The notes under the pieces: model-generated
Told to the model about the DNA's origin: nothing
What the model saw: only the letters and a program-made list of their open reading frames with translations
Databases searched by the model: none
Assembly (NCBI RefSeq): GCF_002204745.1
Contig: NZ_NIRR01000013.1
Coordinates: 1 to 64,000, forward strand
DNA from: Hymenobacter amundsenii
GTDB lineage: Bacteria; Bacteroidota; Bacteroidia; Cytophagales; Hymenobacteraceae
Length of the DNA stretch: 64,000 nucleotides
Direction: 5' to 3'
Shown here: positions 8,584 to 15,783 of the stretch, in pieces
Layout: each line of letters opens with the position of its first letter
Numbering within the stretch: position 1 is the stretch's first letter
Program-made: the position numbers and the translations under genes

Positions 8584-9159
8584 CTACTTATACACCGGGT
8601 TGCCGGTTTTCAGCCACGGCCGCCAGAGCACGGAGTACGGGTGTACGTCGGTGGTGGGGCCCTGGGCATTCACAACGGCCTGGCCGTCGTTCATCCACTG
8701 AAAAATACCACCGTAGAGGTTGCGCACGTCGCGGAAGCCTTGCTCGCGCAACCACGTACCTACCTGCTCACTGCGGGCTCCCACCGTGCAGTACACCACC
8801 ACCGGTCGGTTGCGGGCCACGCCCTTCAGGTCGAATTCGCGGAACTTATCGTAGTCCACGAACTTAGCTCCGCGCAGGTGGCTGACCCTATACTCGTCGG
8901 GGGTGCGGGTGTCGAGCAGCAGCACATTGCCACGCCCCTTCACCGGCTCCTGGTGCAACAGCGTAGCCAGGGCAGCGGGCTGAATGGTGGGTACGGTGCC
9001 CTTGTAGAGCAGGCCCAGCATCCGGTCGTAGGCCGTCATCGAATGGTCGGGCTTGGTGGGCGAATTCTGGCTGCAGGCGCTGGTAGTCCCGAGCAGGCAT
9101 AACAGCGCCATTAAAAGCGCTAAGCGGCCAGAAATCAACAGGGAAAACGAGCGTTTCAT
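8584..9159 (-). CDS. Rhodanese-domain lipoprotein
   Basis: 191 residues. Signal peptide with lipobox ending at Cys29 (TTSACSQN), so it should be anchored in the periplasm or at the outer membrane. A single rhodanese domain spans about 55-165: LLLDTRTPDEY, HLRGAKFVDY, and the catalytic Cys124 in the loop YCTVGARSE (CxxGxR), followed by GFRDVRNLYGG. It could transfer sulfur or bind thiophilic ions; an arsenate-reductase-like role is possible from the neighbouring arsS gene but not shown. Starts 12 bp from the end of arsS, so it is likely cotranscribed. Confidence 0.88.
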   Translation of the reverse strand: MKRSFSLLISGRLALLMALLCLLGTTSACSQNSPTKPDHSMTAYDRMLGLLYKGTVPTIQPAALATLLHQEPVKGRGNVLLLDTRTPDEYRVSHLRGAKFVDYDKFREFDLKGVARNRPVVVYCTVGARSEQVGTWLREQGFRDVRNLYGGIFQWMNDGQAVVNAQGPTTDVHPYSVLWRPWLKTGNPVYK

Positions 9160-9171
9160 GGACTTTGGGTG

Positions 9172-10223
9172 CTAGGTAGTAGCCCCGCCGCAGCTCGATC
9201 CAGCCCCGGCCGTGCAGCCGTAGCAATGTTGGTTGATGACGATGTTGCGGTCCTGGAGGCGGGCCTCGTCGAAGTCGCGGATGTGCTGGGGCGCACCGCT
9301 ACCCACCAGCAGGTCGAGTTGCTGGTTGAAGTCGCAGTCGTAAAGTTGGCCGTCCCAGCCGATGCTCAGGGTACTGCGGCACATCACGTTGGCGGCGGCC
9401 ACCGGGTTATAGGCATCTACGAGCTGCTGCATGTACTTTTCGTAGTTGCCGCTTTCGAGCAGATAGTCCAGGAAGCGGCTTACCGGCAGGTTGGTAATCG
9501 TGAGCAGGGCATTGAACTCGATACCGAACTCGCGCCCCAGCCGCTGCTTGAACTCGCGCTCCAGGCTCACCTGCGAGCCAGGCAAAAAGGCCCCCGACGG
9601 GTTATACACCAAGTCCATCGTCAGGCCCGAACCCTCGCGGCCATAGCCTACGGCGTTAAGCATCTTCAGGGCCTTGATCGACTTTTCGAACACACCCTCG
9701 CCCCGTTGGGCATCGGTGCGGCCGGCCGAAAAGTGCGGCAGCGACGACACCACCTGCACGTTGTGCAGGGCGAAGAACTCGGGCAAGTCGTAGTATTTCT
9801 TGTTGGCCACGATGATGGTGAGGTTGCAGCGCACGATGGTCGTGCGGCCCAGGGCCGAAATCTGCTCCACCAGCCACCGGAAATCGGGGTTCATCTCGGG
9901 CGCCCACCCGTCAGGTCCACCACCTCGATATCGGTCTGGGCCAGCGCGTCGAGGCAGAGCTGCATAGTGGCGCGGGTCATGATTTCGGTGCGGTCGGGAC
10001 CGGCATCCACGTGGCAGTGCTTGCACACCTGATTGCACATGCGGCCCACGTTGATCTGCATGGTTTTCAACTCGGTGGGGCGGAGCGGCAGTAGCCCGGC
10101 TTCGCGCAGCTTCTGCCCAAATGCCGGCAGCCGCGCCCCCGCCGCCTGGGCCTCGGTGAGCACGGTGAGTTGGTAATCGGTATCGGCCAGCGGCGCGTGG
10201 CGAGCCTGGAGGGACTTAATCAA
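9172..10223 (-). pseudogene. arsS: Arsenosugar biosynthesis radical SAM protein ArsS, frameshifted
   Basis: Two open frames together make one ArsS-like protein of about 350 residues. The upstream part holds the iron-sulfur motif CNQVCKHCHVDAGPDR (CxxxCxxC) and stops after VVDLTGGRPR; the downstream part resumes one frame over with APEMNPDFRWLVEQI and runs to the C-terminal Cys-rich end (QHCYGCTAGAGSSCGG), the DUF3641 region. The break is at about 9898-9906, in GGGTGGGCGCCC, consistent with one missing base. Start is uncertain: relatives begin near KSLQARHAPL, which fits a TTG codon at 10223, while an ATG exists at 10319. ArsS builds dimethylarsinoyl riboside precursors using SAM. Sequencing error is possible. 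Confidence 0.8.
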
Positions 10224-10350
10224 GGTGGTAAGTAGATAAAATGTGATGACGGTGATCAACAAGGCACCCGGGCAGCAGCAAACCGGGGGCAGGAGCGGTT
10301 GTTGCCGCCGCCCGCCCATTTAACCCGATTCGCACAGTGCCCCGTTCCTG

Positions 10351-10683
10351 CTACATGCTCATTTCCTTGGCCTTGTTCATCATTTGTACCCCGTGCACGA
10401 GGGCGGCCCCACCCTTAATGGCGGCGGCTACGTGCACGGCCTCCATCATCTGAGCTTCGTCGGCGCCCTTCTGGAGCGAGTCGGTGGTATAGGCATCGAT
10501 ACAGTAGGGGCACTGTACGGCGTGGGCAACGGCTAGGGCAATCAGGGCTTTCTCGCGCTCCGTGAGCGCACCATCTTTAAAAACCTCGGCGTAGTAGGCG
10601 AAAAACTTATTACCCATTTCGGGCTGCCACTGCGTGATGTTACCAAATTTGGCCAGGTCGGCGGGGTTGTAGTACGTATCCAT
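10351..10683 (-). CDS. AhpD/carboxymuconolactone decarboxylase-like protein of the arsenosugar cluster
   Basis: 110 residues, a complete CMD/AhpD-fold protein. The thiol motif QCPYCIDAYTTDSL has Cys58 and Cys61 (CxxC) with a following acidic residue and helix as in alkylhydroperoxidase AhpD. A subfamily of these proteins is regularly encoded next to arsS; the gene order here (this gene, arsS, rhodanese, DUF2064 transferase, all on the minus strand) matches that. It likely has redox or peroxidase activity in the cytoplasm. First gene of the set. Confidence 0.87.
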   Translation of the reverse strand: MDTYYNPADLAKFGNITQWQPEMGNKFFAYYAEVFKDGALTEREKALIALAVAHAVQCPYCIDAYTTDSLQKGADEAQMMEAVHVAAAIKGGAALVHGVQMMNKAKEMSM

Positions 10684-10741
10684 GCGGGAAGAAAGTAAGA
10701 AGTAAAAAATCAGACGACACGGTAAGATACGCCTTCGGGAC

Positions 10742-11287
10742 CTACCGGCTCACCCGGCGCACCCGAATCCGGACGTGCTCCCCATTTTCGCTCGTCGTGG
10801 GCTCCACCTCAATCTGGTCGGCCTCATCGTAGTACTTGGCCAGCCCTCGCACAATGCCCACCGCCAACGCGCCCATCCGCCGGACCGACACATAGTCGAT
10901 GAATAGCTCGTCGGACGAGAGGCGGGTCACGTTGAGTACGGGTGGCGTATTGCCAGCGTGCTCGGCCCGTACCTGCCTGTGCATGGTATTCTCAGTGTGC
11001 TCAATCATGTCCAGCGTAGTCCATTCGGGTTTCACCAGCTTCTGATACATGTACATGAGGTCGGGCACCAAGTACTCCCCGAACTTCTCGTGCAACTCAT
11101 CGGCCGAGAGGCCGGTCATGGTGGCAGCCTCCCCTACTAAGCGGTAAAGATGCTCGTCGGGGTACACATTCTTGTGGTTGAAATCGGTAGCCGAAAGCCC
11201 CGAAGCCTCCAGCAGATTCACCCACGTGCTGTGGTCGTACTGCGTCTGCACGTAGCGTTTGAGAAGCGTAAAAATGGTGCCGTGCAC
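10742..11287 (-). CDS. Stand-alone H-NOX (HNOB) haem NO/O2-sensing protein
   Basis: 181 residues from a GTG at 11287, giving the family N-terminus MHGTIFTLLKRYV. The haem-binding signature is complete: proximal His103 in the helix HTENTMHRQV, and Tyr132-x-Ser134-x-Arg136 (DYVSVRR), which binds the haem propionates; these fall at nearly the same numbers as His102/Tyr131/Ser133/Arg135 of the Thermoanaerobacter H-NOX. TPPVLN after the helix also matches. H-NOX proteins sense NO or O2 and usually signal through an adjacent histidine kinase or diguanylate cyclase; none is next to it here. Soluble, cytoplasmic. Confidence 0.88.
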   Translation of the reverse strand: MHGTIFTLLKRYVQTQYDHSTWVNLLEASGLSATDFNHKNVYPDEHLYRLVGEAATMTGLSADELHEKFGEYLVPDLMYMYQKLVKPEWTTLDMIEHTENTMHRQVRAEHAGNTPPVLNVTRLSSDELFIDYVSVRRMGALAVGIVRGLAKYYDEADQIEVEPTTSENGEHVRIRVRRVSR

Positions 11288-11311
11288 AGCGGTAGGGGTT
11301 TAAGCAGAAAC

Positions 11312-11404
11312 GTATAATAAAAAATCGAGCTCTTTTGCCATGTTATCCGCCTGGTGGATACGCAACAAAGGAACTCGATTTTTAATTTTTGATTCTCCGT
11401 TTCT
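11312..11404 (-). terminator. Terminator-like hairpin after the anti-sigma gene
   Basis: 11320-11337 (AAAAATCGAGCTCTTTTG) pairs with 11366-11383 at 16 of 18 positions, and an outer stem pairs AGAAACG with CGTTTCT. Read on the minus strand the stem ends in a T-run, as expected for a terminator of the sigma/anti-sigma operon just upstream of the H-NOX gene. Confidence 0.6.
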
Positions 11405-11413
11405 ACCGGCCTA

Positions 11414-12328
11414 CTAAATATTACCGATTACGGTGAGCGTGCTCATGGTCGGCGAAGCGACGCCGCCGATGTCTTCCACCGTCATGGCGAAGGCCTGGGC
11501 ACTGGCAATATTCTTCATCTGCTGAATGCTGTCGCCGCTGGCCGTAGTAGTGGCTACCATACCCGCATCAACGGGCTGGCCGTTGTCGAGGGCCCAGAGC
11601 TGGTACTGCTTGCCTTCGGGCAGCGCTGGCAGATTGCGGACATCTACGTACACCGCTTTCGTATCGCGGTTGTAGTACACGCGGGCCAGTGCGTCGGGAG
11701 CTTTCGGCGTACCCTTGAGGTCCACGGTGCGGAATGCCTGGTTGCGCAGGATGCGCAGCTGCTGGTCGCGGTCGTTGAGGGCGGCCTGCTGCGTTGCCGC
11801 ATAGCGCGACTGCTGGGTCTGGGCCACTTCGAGGCTGCTTTCCGTTTCCTTGAGCCGGTTGTAGAGCAGGTAGTTGCCCAGGCCACTCAGGATGAGCAAG
11901 GCCACGGAGGCGGCCACCAGCCAGCGGGTCCGCCCGGAAGCCGCCGCGGCCGGCAGCTGCCGTACCACCGCCTCGTGCGGAGTTGCCGCCGCTGCCCGCT
12001 CGGCAACCGACGACGAGGCCACCATGCGCGGGGGAGCGATGGGTGTGGCGGCTACAGGGCCAGCCAATGGCTCGGCGCTGGCCGGGCCAGTTTCGCGGAT
12101 CGAGTTTTCCCAAGCCTGCAACACTCGTTCGCGCATGCCGTCGGGCGGCGTTAGGGCGTGGGCTTCGGCGTAGGCATCGAGGCCGCCGACGATGGCCGTC
12201 AGCTCTTGCTCAATAGCCGGATGCTCCTGAGCCATACGCTCAACGTCGGCCCGTTCGGCCGCATTGAGTACGCCCAAGGCGTATTCTTCGAGGATGCCAG
12301 ACTCGATGTAGTGCTGTAAGTCCACCAT
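11414..12328 (-). CDS. Anti-sigma factor, RskA/anti-sigma-K type
   Basis: 304 residues. An N-terminal zinc-less anti-sigma domain (about 1-75; YIESGILEEYALGVLN...ERADVERMA) precedes an Ala/Pro-rich linker, one membrane helix (WLVAASVALLILSGLGNYLL, about 135-155), a short coiled coil (LKETESSLEVAQTQQSRYAA) and a periplasmic RskA C-terminal domain (YQLWALDNGQPVDAGM). Its start codon overlaps the stop of the sigma gene by one base (TAATG), so the two are translationally coupled. It should hold the ECF sigma factor inactive at the membrane until an envelope signal triggers release. Confidence 0.9.
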   Translation of the reverse strand: MVDLQHYIESGILEEYALGVLNAAERADVERMAQEHPAIEQELTAIVGGLDAYAEAHALTPPDGMRERVLQAWENSIRETGPASAEPLAGPVAATPIAPPRMVASSSVAERAAAATPHEAVVRQLPAAAASGRTRWLVAASVALLILSGLGNYLLYNRLKETESSLEVAQTQQSRYAATQQAALNDRDQQLRILRNQAFRTVDLKGTPKAPDALARVYYNRDTKAVYVDVRNLPALPEGKQYQLWALDNGQPVDAGMVATTTASGDSIQQMKNIASAQAFAMTVEDIGGVASPTMSTLTVIGNI

Positions 12329-12885
12329 TATCGAATCAGTTTAGAGAGTACTTTGATAGCCGCCCGGGCGCGGGTTTTCACCGTTCCGAGGGGGAGGTTG
12401 AGTTCTTCAGCCACTTCGCTTTGCGTAAATCCGCCGAAATAAAGCAAGTCCACGATTTGCCGCTGATCCGGGTTCAGCTGCTTGGTCATGTCCTGCAAAC
12501 CAATGTGCTCGGGCCGGAACGAAGGTTCGGCGGCCAACCGCAGTACGGCACTATCTTCTATGGGCTGCGTGCGATTACCTACGCGGTACTGCCGAGACCG
12601 GATTTTGTCGATGGCCAAATTTCGGCACACATTCATTACCCACGTGAATAAGCGGCCTTTACTGGCATCATAGGAAGGAAACGACTGCCAGATTTTAACC
12701 ATGGCTTCCTGCAAGACGTCCTCGGCAACTTCTTCCGTCTTCACCACGCGCAGAATCACGCCGTAGAGGGCGGCCGAATACTTATCGTAGAAGATGGTCA
12801 TGGCCGCGTCATCTCGGTCGCGCAGGCGTTGCACGAGCAAAACTTCACTTTCGAGGGCAACTGGATCGGGGGTGGAAGCAGACAC
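12328..12885 (-). CDS. ECF-subfamily RNA polymerase sigma-70 factor
   Basis: 185 residues from a GTG at 12885; a TTG three codons upstream is an alternative. Sigma region 2 (FYDKYSAALYGVILRVV ... VLQEAMVKIWQSFPSYD, then GRLFTWVMNVCRNLAIDKIRSRQ) and region 4 (LNPDQRQIVDLLYFGGFTQSEVAEELNLPL, a helix-turn-helix) are intact. Regions 1 and 3 are absent, as in ECF factors. Paired with the downstream anti-sigma gene; a SigK-like envelope-stress regulon is the likely role. The 250 bp upstream are shared with the divergent aldehyde dehydrogenase gene; no good promoter box was found there. Confidence 0.92.
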   Translation of the reverse strand: MSASTPDPVALESEVLLVQRLRDRDDAAMTIFYDKYSAALYGVILRVVKTEEVAEDVLQEAMVKIWQSFPSYDASKGRLFTWVMNVCRNLAIDKIRSRQYRVGNRTQPIEDSAVLRLAAEPSFRPEHIGLQDMTKQLNPDQRQIVDLLYFGGFTQSEVAEELNLPLGTVKTRARAAIKVLSKLIR

Positions 12886-13143
12886 GGGCAGCAACTAAGG
12901 GAGGTGGGACGGCGTAGCACAGCCAGTCCCGCGAATGAAGCGAAAGTACACGATAAACAGTTACTTCGGCGGGCGGGCGCCGGAAAGGCTTTCCGTCGCG
13001 GGGCATAGCAGGCTTTGCTTACGCCCCGCCGCGGCCCGAAGTTACCCGCTCGGGCTTACTGTTGAGTTCGCGGGGTAACATCGGTCCGGCCCGATTTGTT
13101 GTTGCTTTTTATCTTCTGCCCTTCCCTACTCTTACCCGTTTAT

Positions 13144-14508
13144 ATGCCCATCGAATCCCGCAACCCCTACACCGGCCGCGTCGAGCAGCAATTCGAGGCC
13201 TTCAGCTGGCCCCAGACCGAGCAGATTTTGGGCGAGGCCCACACGGCCTTCGCCACGTGGCGCACTACGTCGTTCGAGCACCGCGCCCAACTCATGCACC
13301 GCGCCGCCGACTTGCTGCGCGAACGAGCCGATGAACTGGCCCGCCTCATGGCCATCGAAATGGGCAAGCCGCTGGCCGACGGCCGCGCCGAAGCCAATAA
13401 GTGCGCCTTGTGCTGCGACTTCTACGCCGACCGGGCCGAAGAATTTCTGGCCGACAAGCCCATCGAAACGGAAGCCCAGCGCAGCTTCATTGCCTACGAG
13501 CCGTTGGGCGCGGTGCTGGCCGTGATGCCCTGGAACTTCCCTTTTTGGCAGGTAGTGCGCTTTGCCGCCCCGGCCCTGATGGCGGGCAATGTGGGCCTGC
13601 TCAAGCACGCTTCCAACGTACCTCAGTGCGCGCTGGCCCTCGAAAAAATATTCCACGACGCGGGGTTCCCGCCAGCCACCTTCCGCACCTTGCTCATCGG
13701 CTCCGATCTGGTAGAAAAGCTGATTGCGGATGACCGGATAGTGGCCATCACGCTCACGGGCTCGGAGCCGGCCGGGGCCGCGGTGGCCGCCGCTGCCGGC
13801 CACCAGATCAAAAAAACGGTGCTGGAGCTGGGCGGCTCCGATGCCTTTATCGTGCTGGCCGACGCCGACCTGGAGCTGGCCGCCGCCACCGCCGCCAAGG
13901 CCCGCATGATCAACTCGGGCCAGAGCTGCATTGCGGCCAAGCGCTTCATCGTGGAGCAGCCCATACTAAAGGAGTTCATCACCAAGCTCAAAACCCATCT
14001 GCAGGCCCTGCAGGGCGGCGACCCGCTCGCAGAAGGCACTGACTATGGCCCCCTGGCCCGCGCCGACCTGGCCGACGAGCTGACCGAGCAGGTGGAAGAC
14101 TCCGTGAAACAGGGGGCCAAGGTGGAGCTGGCCGGCGGCCAGCCCGAACCCGGTTCGGCCCGGTTTACACCCATTATCCTGAGCCAGGTGCAGCCCGGCC
14201 AGCGGGCCTACGAGGAGGAGTTCTTCGGGCCCGTGGCCATCGTGCTGGAAGCCCGCGACGCCGACGACGCTATTCGCCTGGCCAACGACTCGCGCTTTGG
14301 TCTGGGCGGCTCGGTCTGGACCCGCGACGCCAAGCGCGGCGAGCAATTGGCACGCCGGGTAGAGGCCGGTGCCGTATTCGTGAACAGCCTCGTGAAATCG
14401 GCCCCCGAAATGCCCTTCGGTGGCATCAAGAAATCGGGCTATGGCCGCGAGCTGTCGCACCTAGGCATCCGCGAGTTCGTCAACCAGAAATCGATTTGGA
14501 TAGCCTGA
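13144..14508 (+). CDS. NAD(P)-dependent aldehyde dehydrogenase, succinate-semialdehyde type
   Basis: 454 residues from ATG 13144 (MPIESRNPYTGRV). Catalytic Cys262 in NSGQSCIAAKRF and general-base Glu228 in VLELGGSDAF; MPWNFPFWQ (about 128-136) lines the cofactor site, and EEFFGPVAIV and KKSGYGRELSHLG are the C-terminal family motifs. At 454 residues it belongs to the shorter branch annotated as NAD-dependent succinate-semialdehyde dehydrogenase; the true aldehyde is uncertain. Cytosolic. It stands alone, divergent from the sigma factor gene, and is followed by a hairpin. Confidence 0.9.
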   Translation: MPIESRNPYTGRVEQQFEAFSWPQTEQILGEAHTAFATWRTTSFEHRAQLMHRAADLLRERADELARLMAIEMGKPLADGRAEANKCALCCDFYADRAEEFLADKPIETEAQRSFIAYEPLGAVLAVMPWNFPFWQVVRFAAPALMAGNVGLLKHASNVPQCALALEKIFHDAGFPPATFRTLLIGSDLVEKLIADDRIVAITLTGSEPAGAAVAAAAGHQIKKTVLELGGSDAFIVLADADLELAAATAAKARMINSGQSCIAAKRFIVEQPILKEFITKLKTHLQALQGGDPLAEGTDYGPLARADLADELTEQVEDSVKQGAKVELAGGQPEPGSARFTPIILSQVQPGQRAYEEEFFGPVAIVLEARDADDAIRLANDSRFGLGGSVWTRDAKRGEQLARRVEAGAVFVNSLVKSAPEMPFGGIKKSGYGRELSHLGIREFVNQKSIWIA

Positions 14509-14518
14509 TAACAGGTGA

Positions 14519-14571
14519 GTAAAAGAAGAACCTCATTCTTCGCTTCGCGCTGAATGAGGTTCTTCTTTTAC
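14519..14571. terminator. Perfect 20-bp hairpin between convergent genes
   Basis: 14519-14538 and 14552-14571 are exactly complementary, with a 13-base loop (TTCGCTTCGCGCT). A-rich before and T-rich after the stem, so it can terminate both the aldehyde dehydrogenase gene and the converging YdcF-like gene. The CATTC...GAATG core and the loop words link it to the hairpins at 15713 and 23986. Confidence 0.75.
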
Positions 14572-14587
14572 TTCGTCCGCCTCACTT

Positions 14588-15346
14588 TTACAGATACCCC
14601 AGCACCTTATACACCGCATAGCCAGCCATTTCGTGGAGCAGGATGCCCCAGAGGCGGAGTGGCTCTTCGGAGGGCAGCAGCAGGAAGGCGGGGGTGTAGC
14701 GGTGGTTGATGGAGAAGTAGCCCGCCGGGAAAGAAGCGGGGTGCAGGCCTACTTTGGCGAAACATGCCTCGGCCCGGCGCAGGTGGAAGGCCGAAGTGAT
14801 GAGCACGGTACGCCGGATATCGGGGTGGCGGGCCAATAGCTCCTTCGTGTAAAGCGCGTTTTCGCGGGTGTTGCGGCTGCGGGTTTCGAGCAGGATATCC
14901 TGCTTCGGTACGCCGGCCAGGCGCAGCAGAATCCGTAGGTCGTCGGCTTCGGAGCGGGCCACCGAGTCGAAGGCGGCACCCGAGCCGCCCGACACGATGA
15001 TGCGCCGGATGCGGCCGGCCCGGTAGAGCCAGAGCGTGTGCAGGAGCCGGTCGGCCTGCTGGGGTACGTACACCCGGTCGTGGGGCGACTTGCGCACTTC
15101 GGTGATGCCGGTGAGCAGAATGCCCGCGTCGTAGCCGGTGCCGAGCTGGGCCAGCGTAACGGGCGGACGCTCCCAGGCCAGCAGGGCTTCATTGATGAGA
15201 AATGGGTTGGTGAGCAGCGCCAGCAGCCCGAGCGCCGCCCATTGCAGCCGGCGGCTCCGGCGCAGCAGGCCCAGCAGCAGCAGCCCCACCACCCAAATGG
15301 CCGGCGACAACAGAAAATCGAGCAGCTTGGAAAGCAAAAAGAACAT
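14588..15346 (-). CDS. YdcF/ElyC-like DUF218 membrane protein
   Basis: 252 residues. Two N-terminal membrane helices (about 5-60) are followed by the DUF218 domain: YDAGILLTGITE, RIIVSGGSG, and the diagnostic LETRSRNTRENA with TVLITSAFHLRRA. Relatives (SanA, ElyC, YdcF) act in the periplasm in envelope or peptidoglycan-lipid homeostasis; the exact reaction is unknown. Its last base lies 10 bp from the thioredoxin-like gene upstream, so the two may be cotranscribed. Confidence 0.85.
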   Translation of the reverse strand: MFFLLSKLLDFLLSPAIWVVGLLLLGLLRRSRRLQWAALGLLALLTNPFLINEALLAWERPPVTLAQLGTGYDAGILLTGITEVRKSPHDRVYVPQQADRLLHTLWLYRAGRIRRIIVSGGSGAAFDSVARSEADDLRILLRLAGVPKQDILLETRSRNTRENALYTKELLARHPDIRRTVLITSAFHLRRAEACFAKVGLHPASFPAGYFSINHRYTPAFLLLPSEEPLRLWGILLHEMAGYAVYKVLGYL

Positions 15347-15356
15347 TCCGGCGCGC

Positions 15357-15689
15357 CTACTGGTCGGGGCAGGTTTGCAGGCCGCGCAGCATGGCTTTCA
15401 CCTCCTCTTCGGTGCGGAGCGTGTTGCACTCGGTGAGGCGGCCCCGGCAATAGGCCACGAAGAAGGGCGCCACCTGAGTGTCCATCATTTTGCGGGCCAC
15501 CGGGTTTTCGTCCACATCGAGGCGCAGGAATACGGTGTGCTGGTACGCTTCTTCGAGGGCCAACTTCTCGAAGGGCGAGGCCAGCAGGTCGCAGACGGAG
15601 CAGTTTTCGGCCGTGAACTTGGCCAACACCCGCGGATAGTCGTGGATGAGCGTGCGCAGGCCCTCGTCGTTGGTGTCAATGACTTTCAT
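15357..15689 (-). CDS. Thioredoxin-like protein
   Basis: 110 residues, one thioredoxin domain with no signal peptide. Active-site motif AENCSVCDL (Cys30, Cys33; CSVC rather than CGPC). The expected cis-Pro region is QVAPFFVAY. The C-terminus has two more Cys (ECNTLR, LQTCPDQ), which is unusual. It is likely a cytosolic disulfide reductase or a thioredoxin with a specific client. Placed 10 bp before the YdcF-like gene on the same strand. Confidence 0.85.
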   Translation of the reverse strand: MKVIDTNDEGLRTLIHDYPRVLAKFTAENCSVCDLLASPFEKLALEEAYQHTVFLRLDVDENPVARKMMDTQVAPFFVAYCRGRLTECNTLRTEEEVKAMLRGLQTCPDQ

Positions 15690-15712
15690 AGAGCGAAGAT
15701 ACGGGATGAGGA

Positions 15713-15775
15713 AGTTGGTTGAGGAGGAACGTCATTCAGAGCGTAGCGAAGAATGACGTTCCTCCTCAACCAACT
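15713..15775. terminator. Perfect 25-bp hairpin (REP-like)
   Basis: 15713-15737 and 15751-15775 are exactly complementary, with loop AGAGCGTAGCGAA. It contains GGAACGTCATTC, the outer arm word of the window's REP-like family. It lies between two codirectional minus-strand genes (DUF885, then thioredoxin-like), so it separates or ends the DUF885 transcript. Confidence 0.75.
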
Positions 15776-15783
15776 CACCTGTT

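Noticed and set aside
9895..9910. Programmed ribosomal frameshift to express full-length ArsS
   Set aside because: The site has no slippery heptamer or downstream pseudoknot I can see; deletion or sequencing error explains it more simply.
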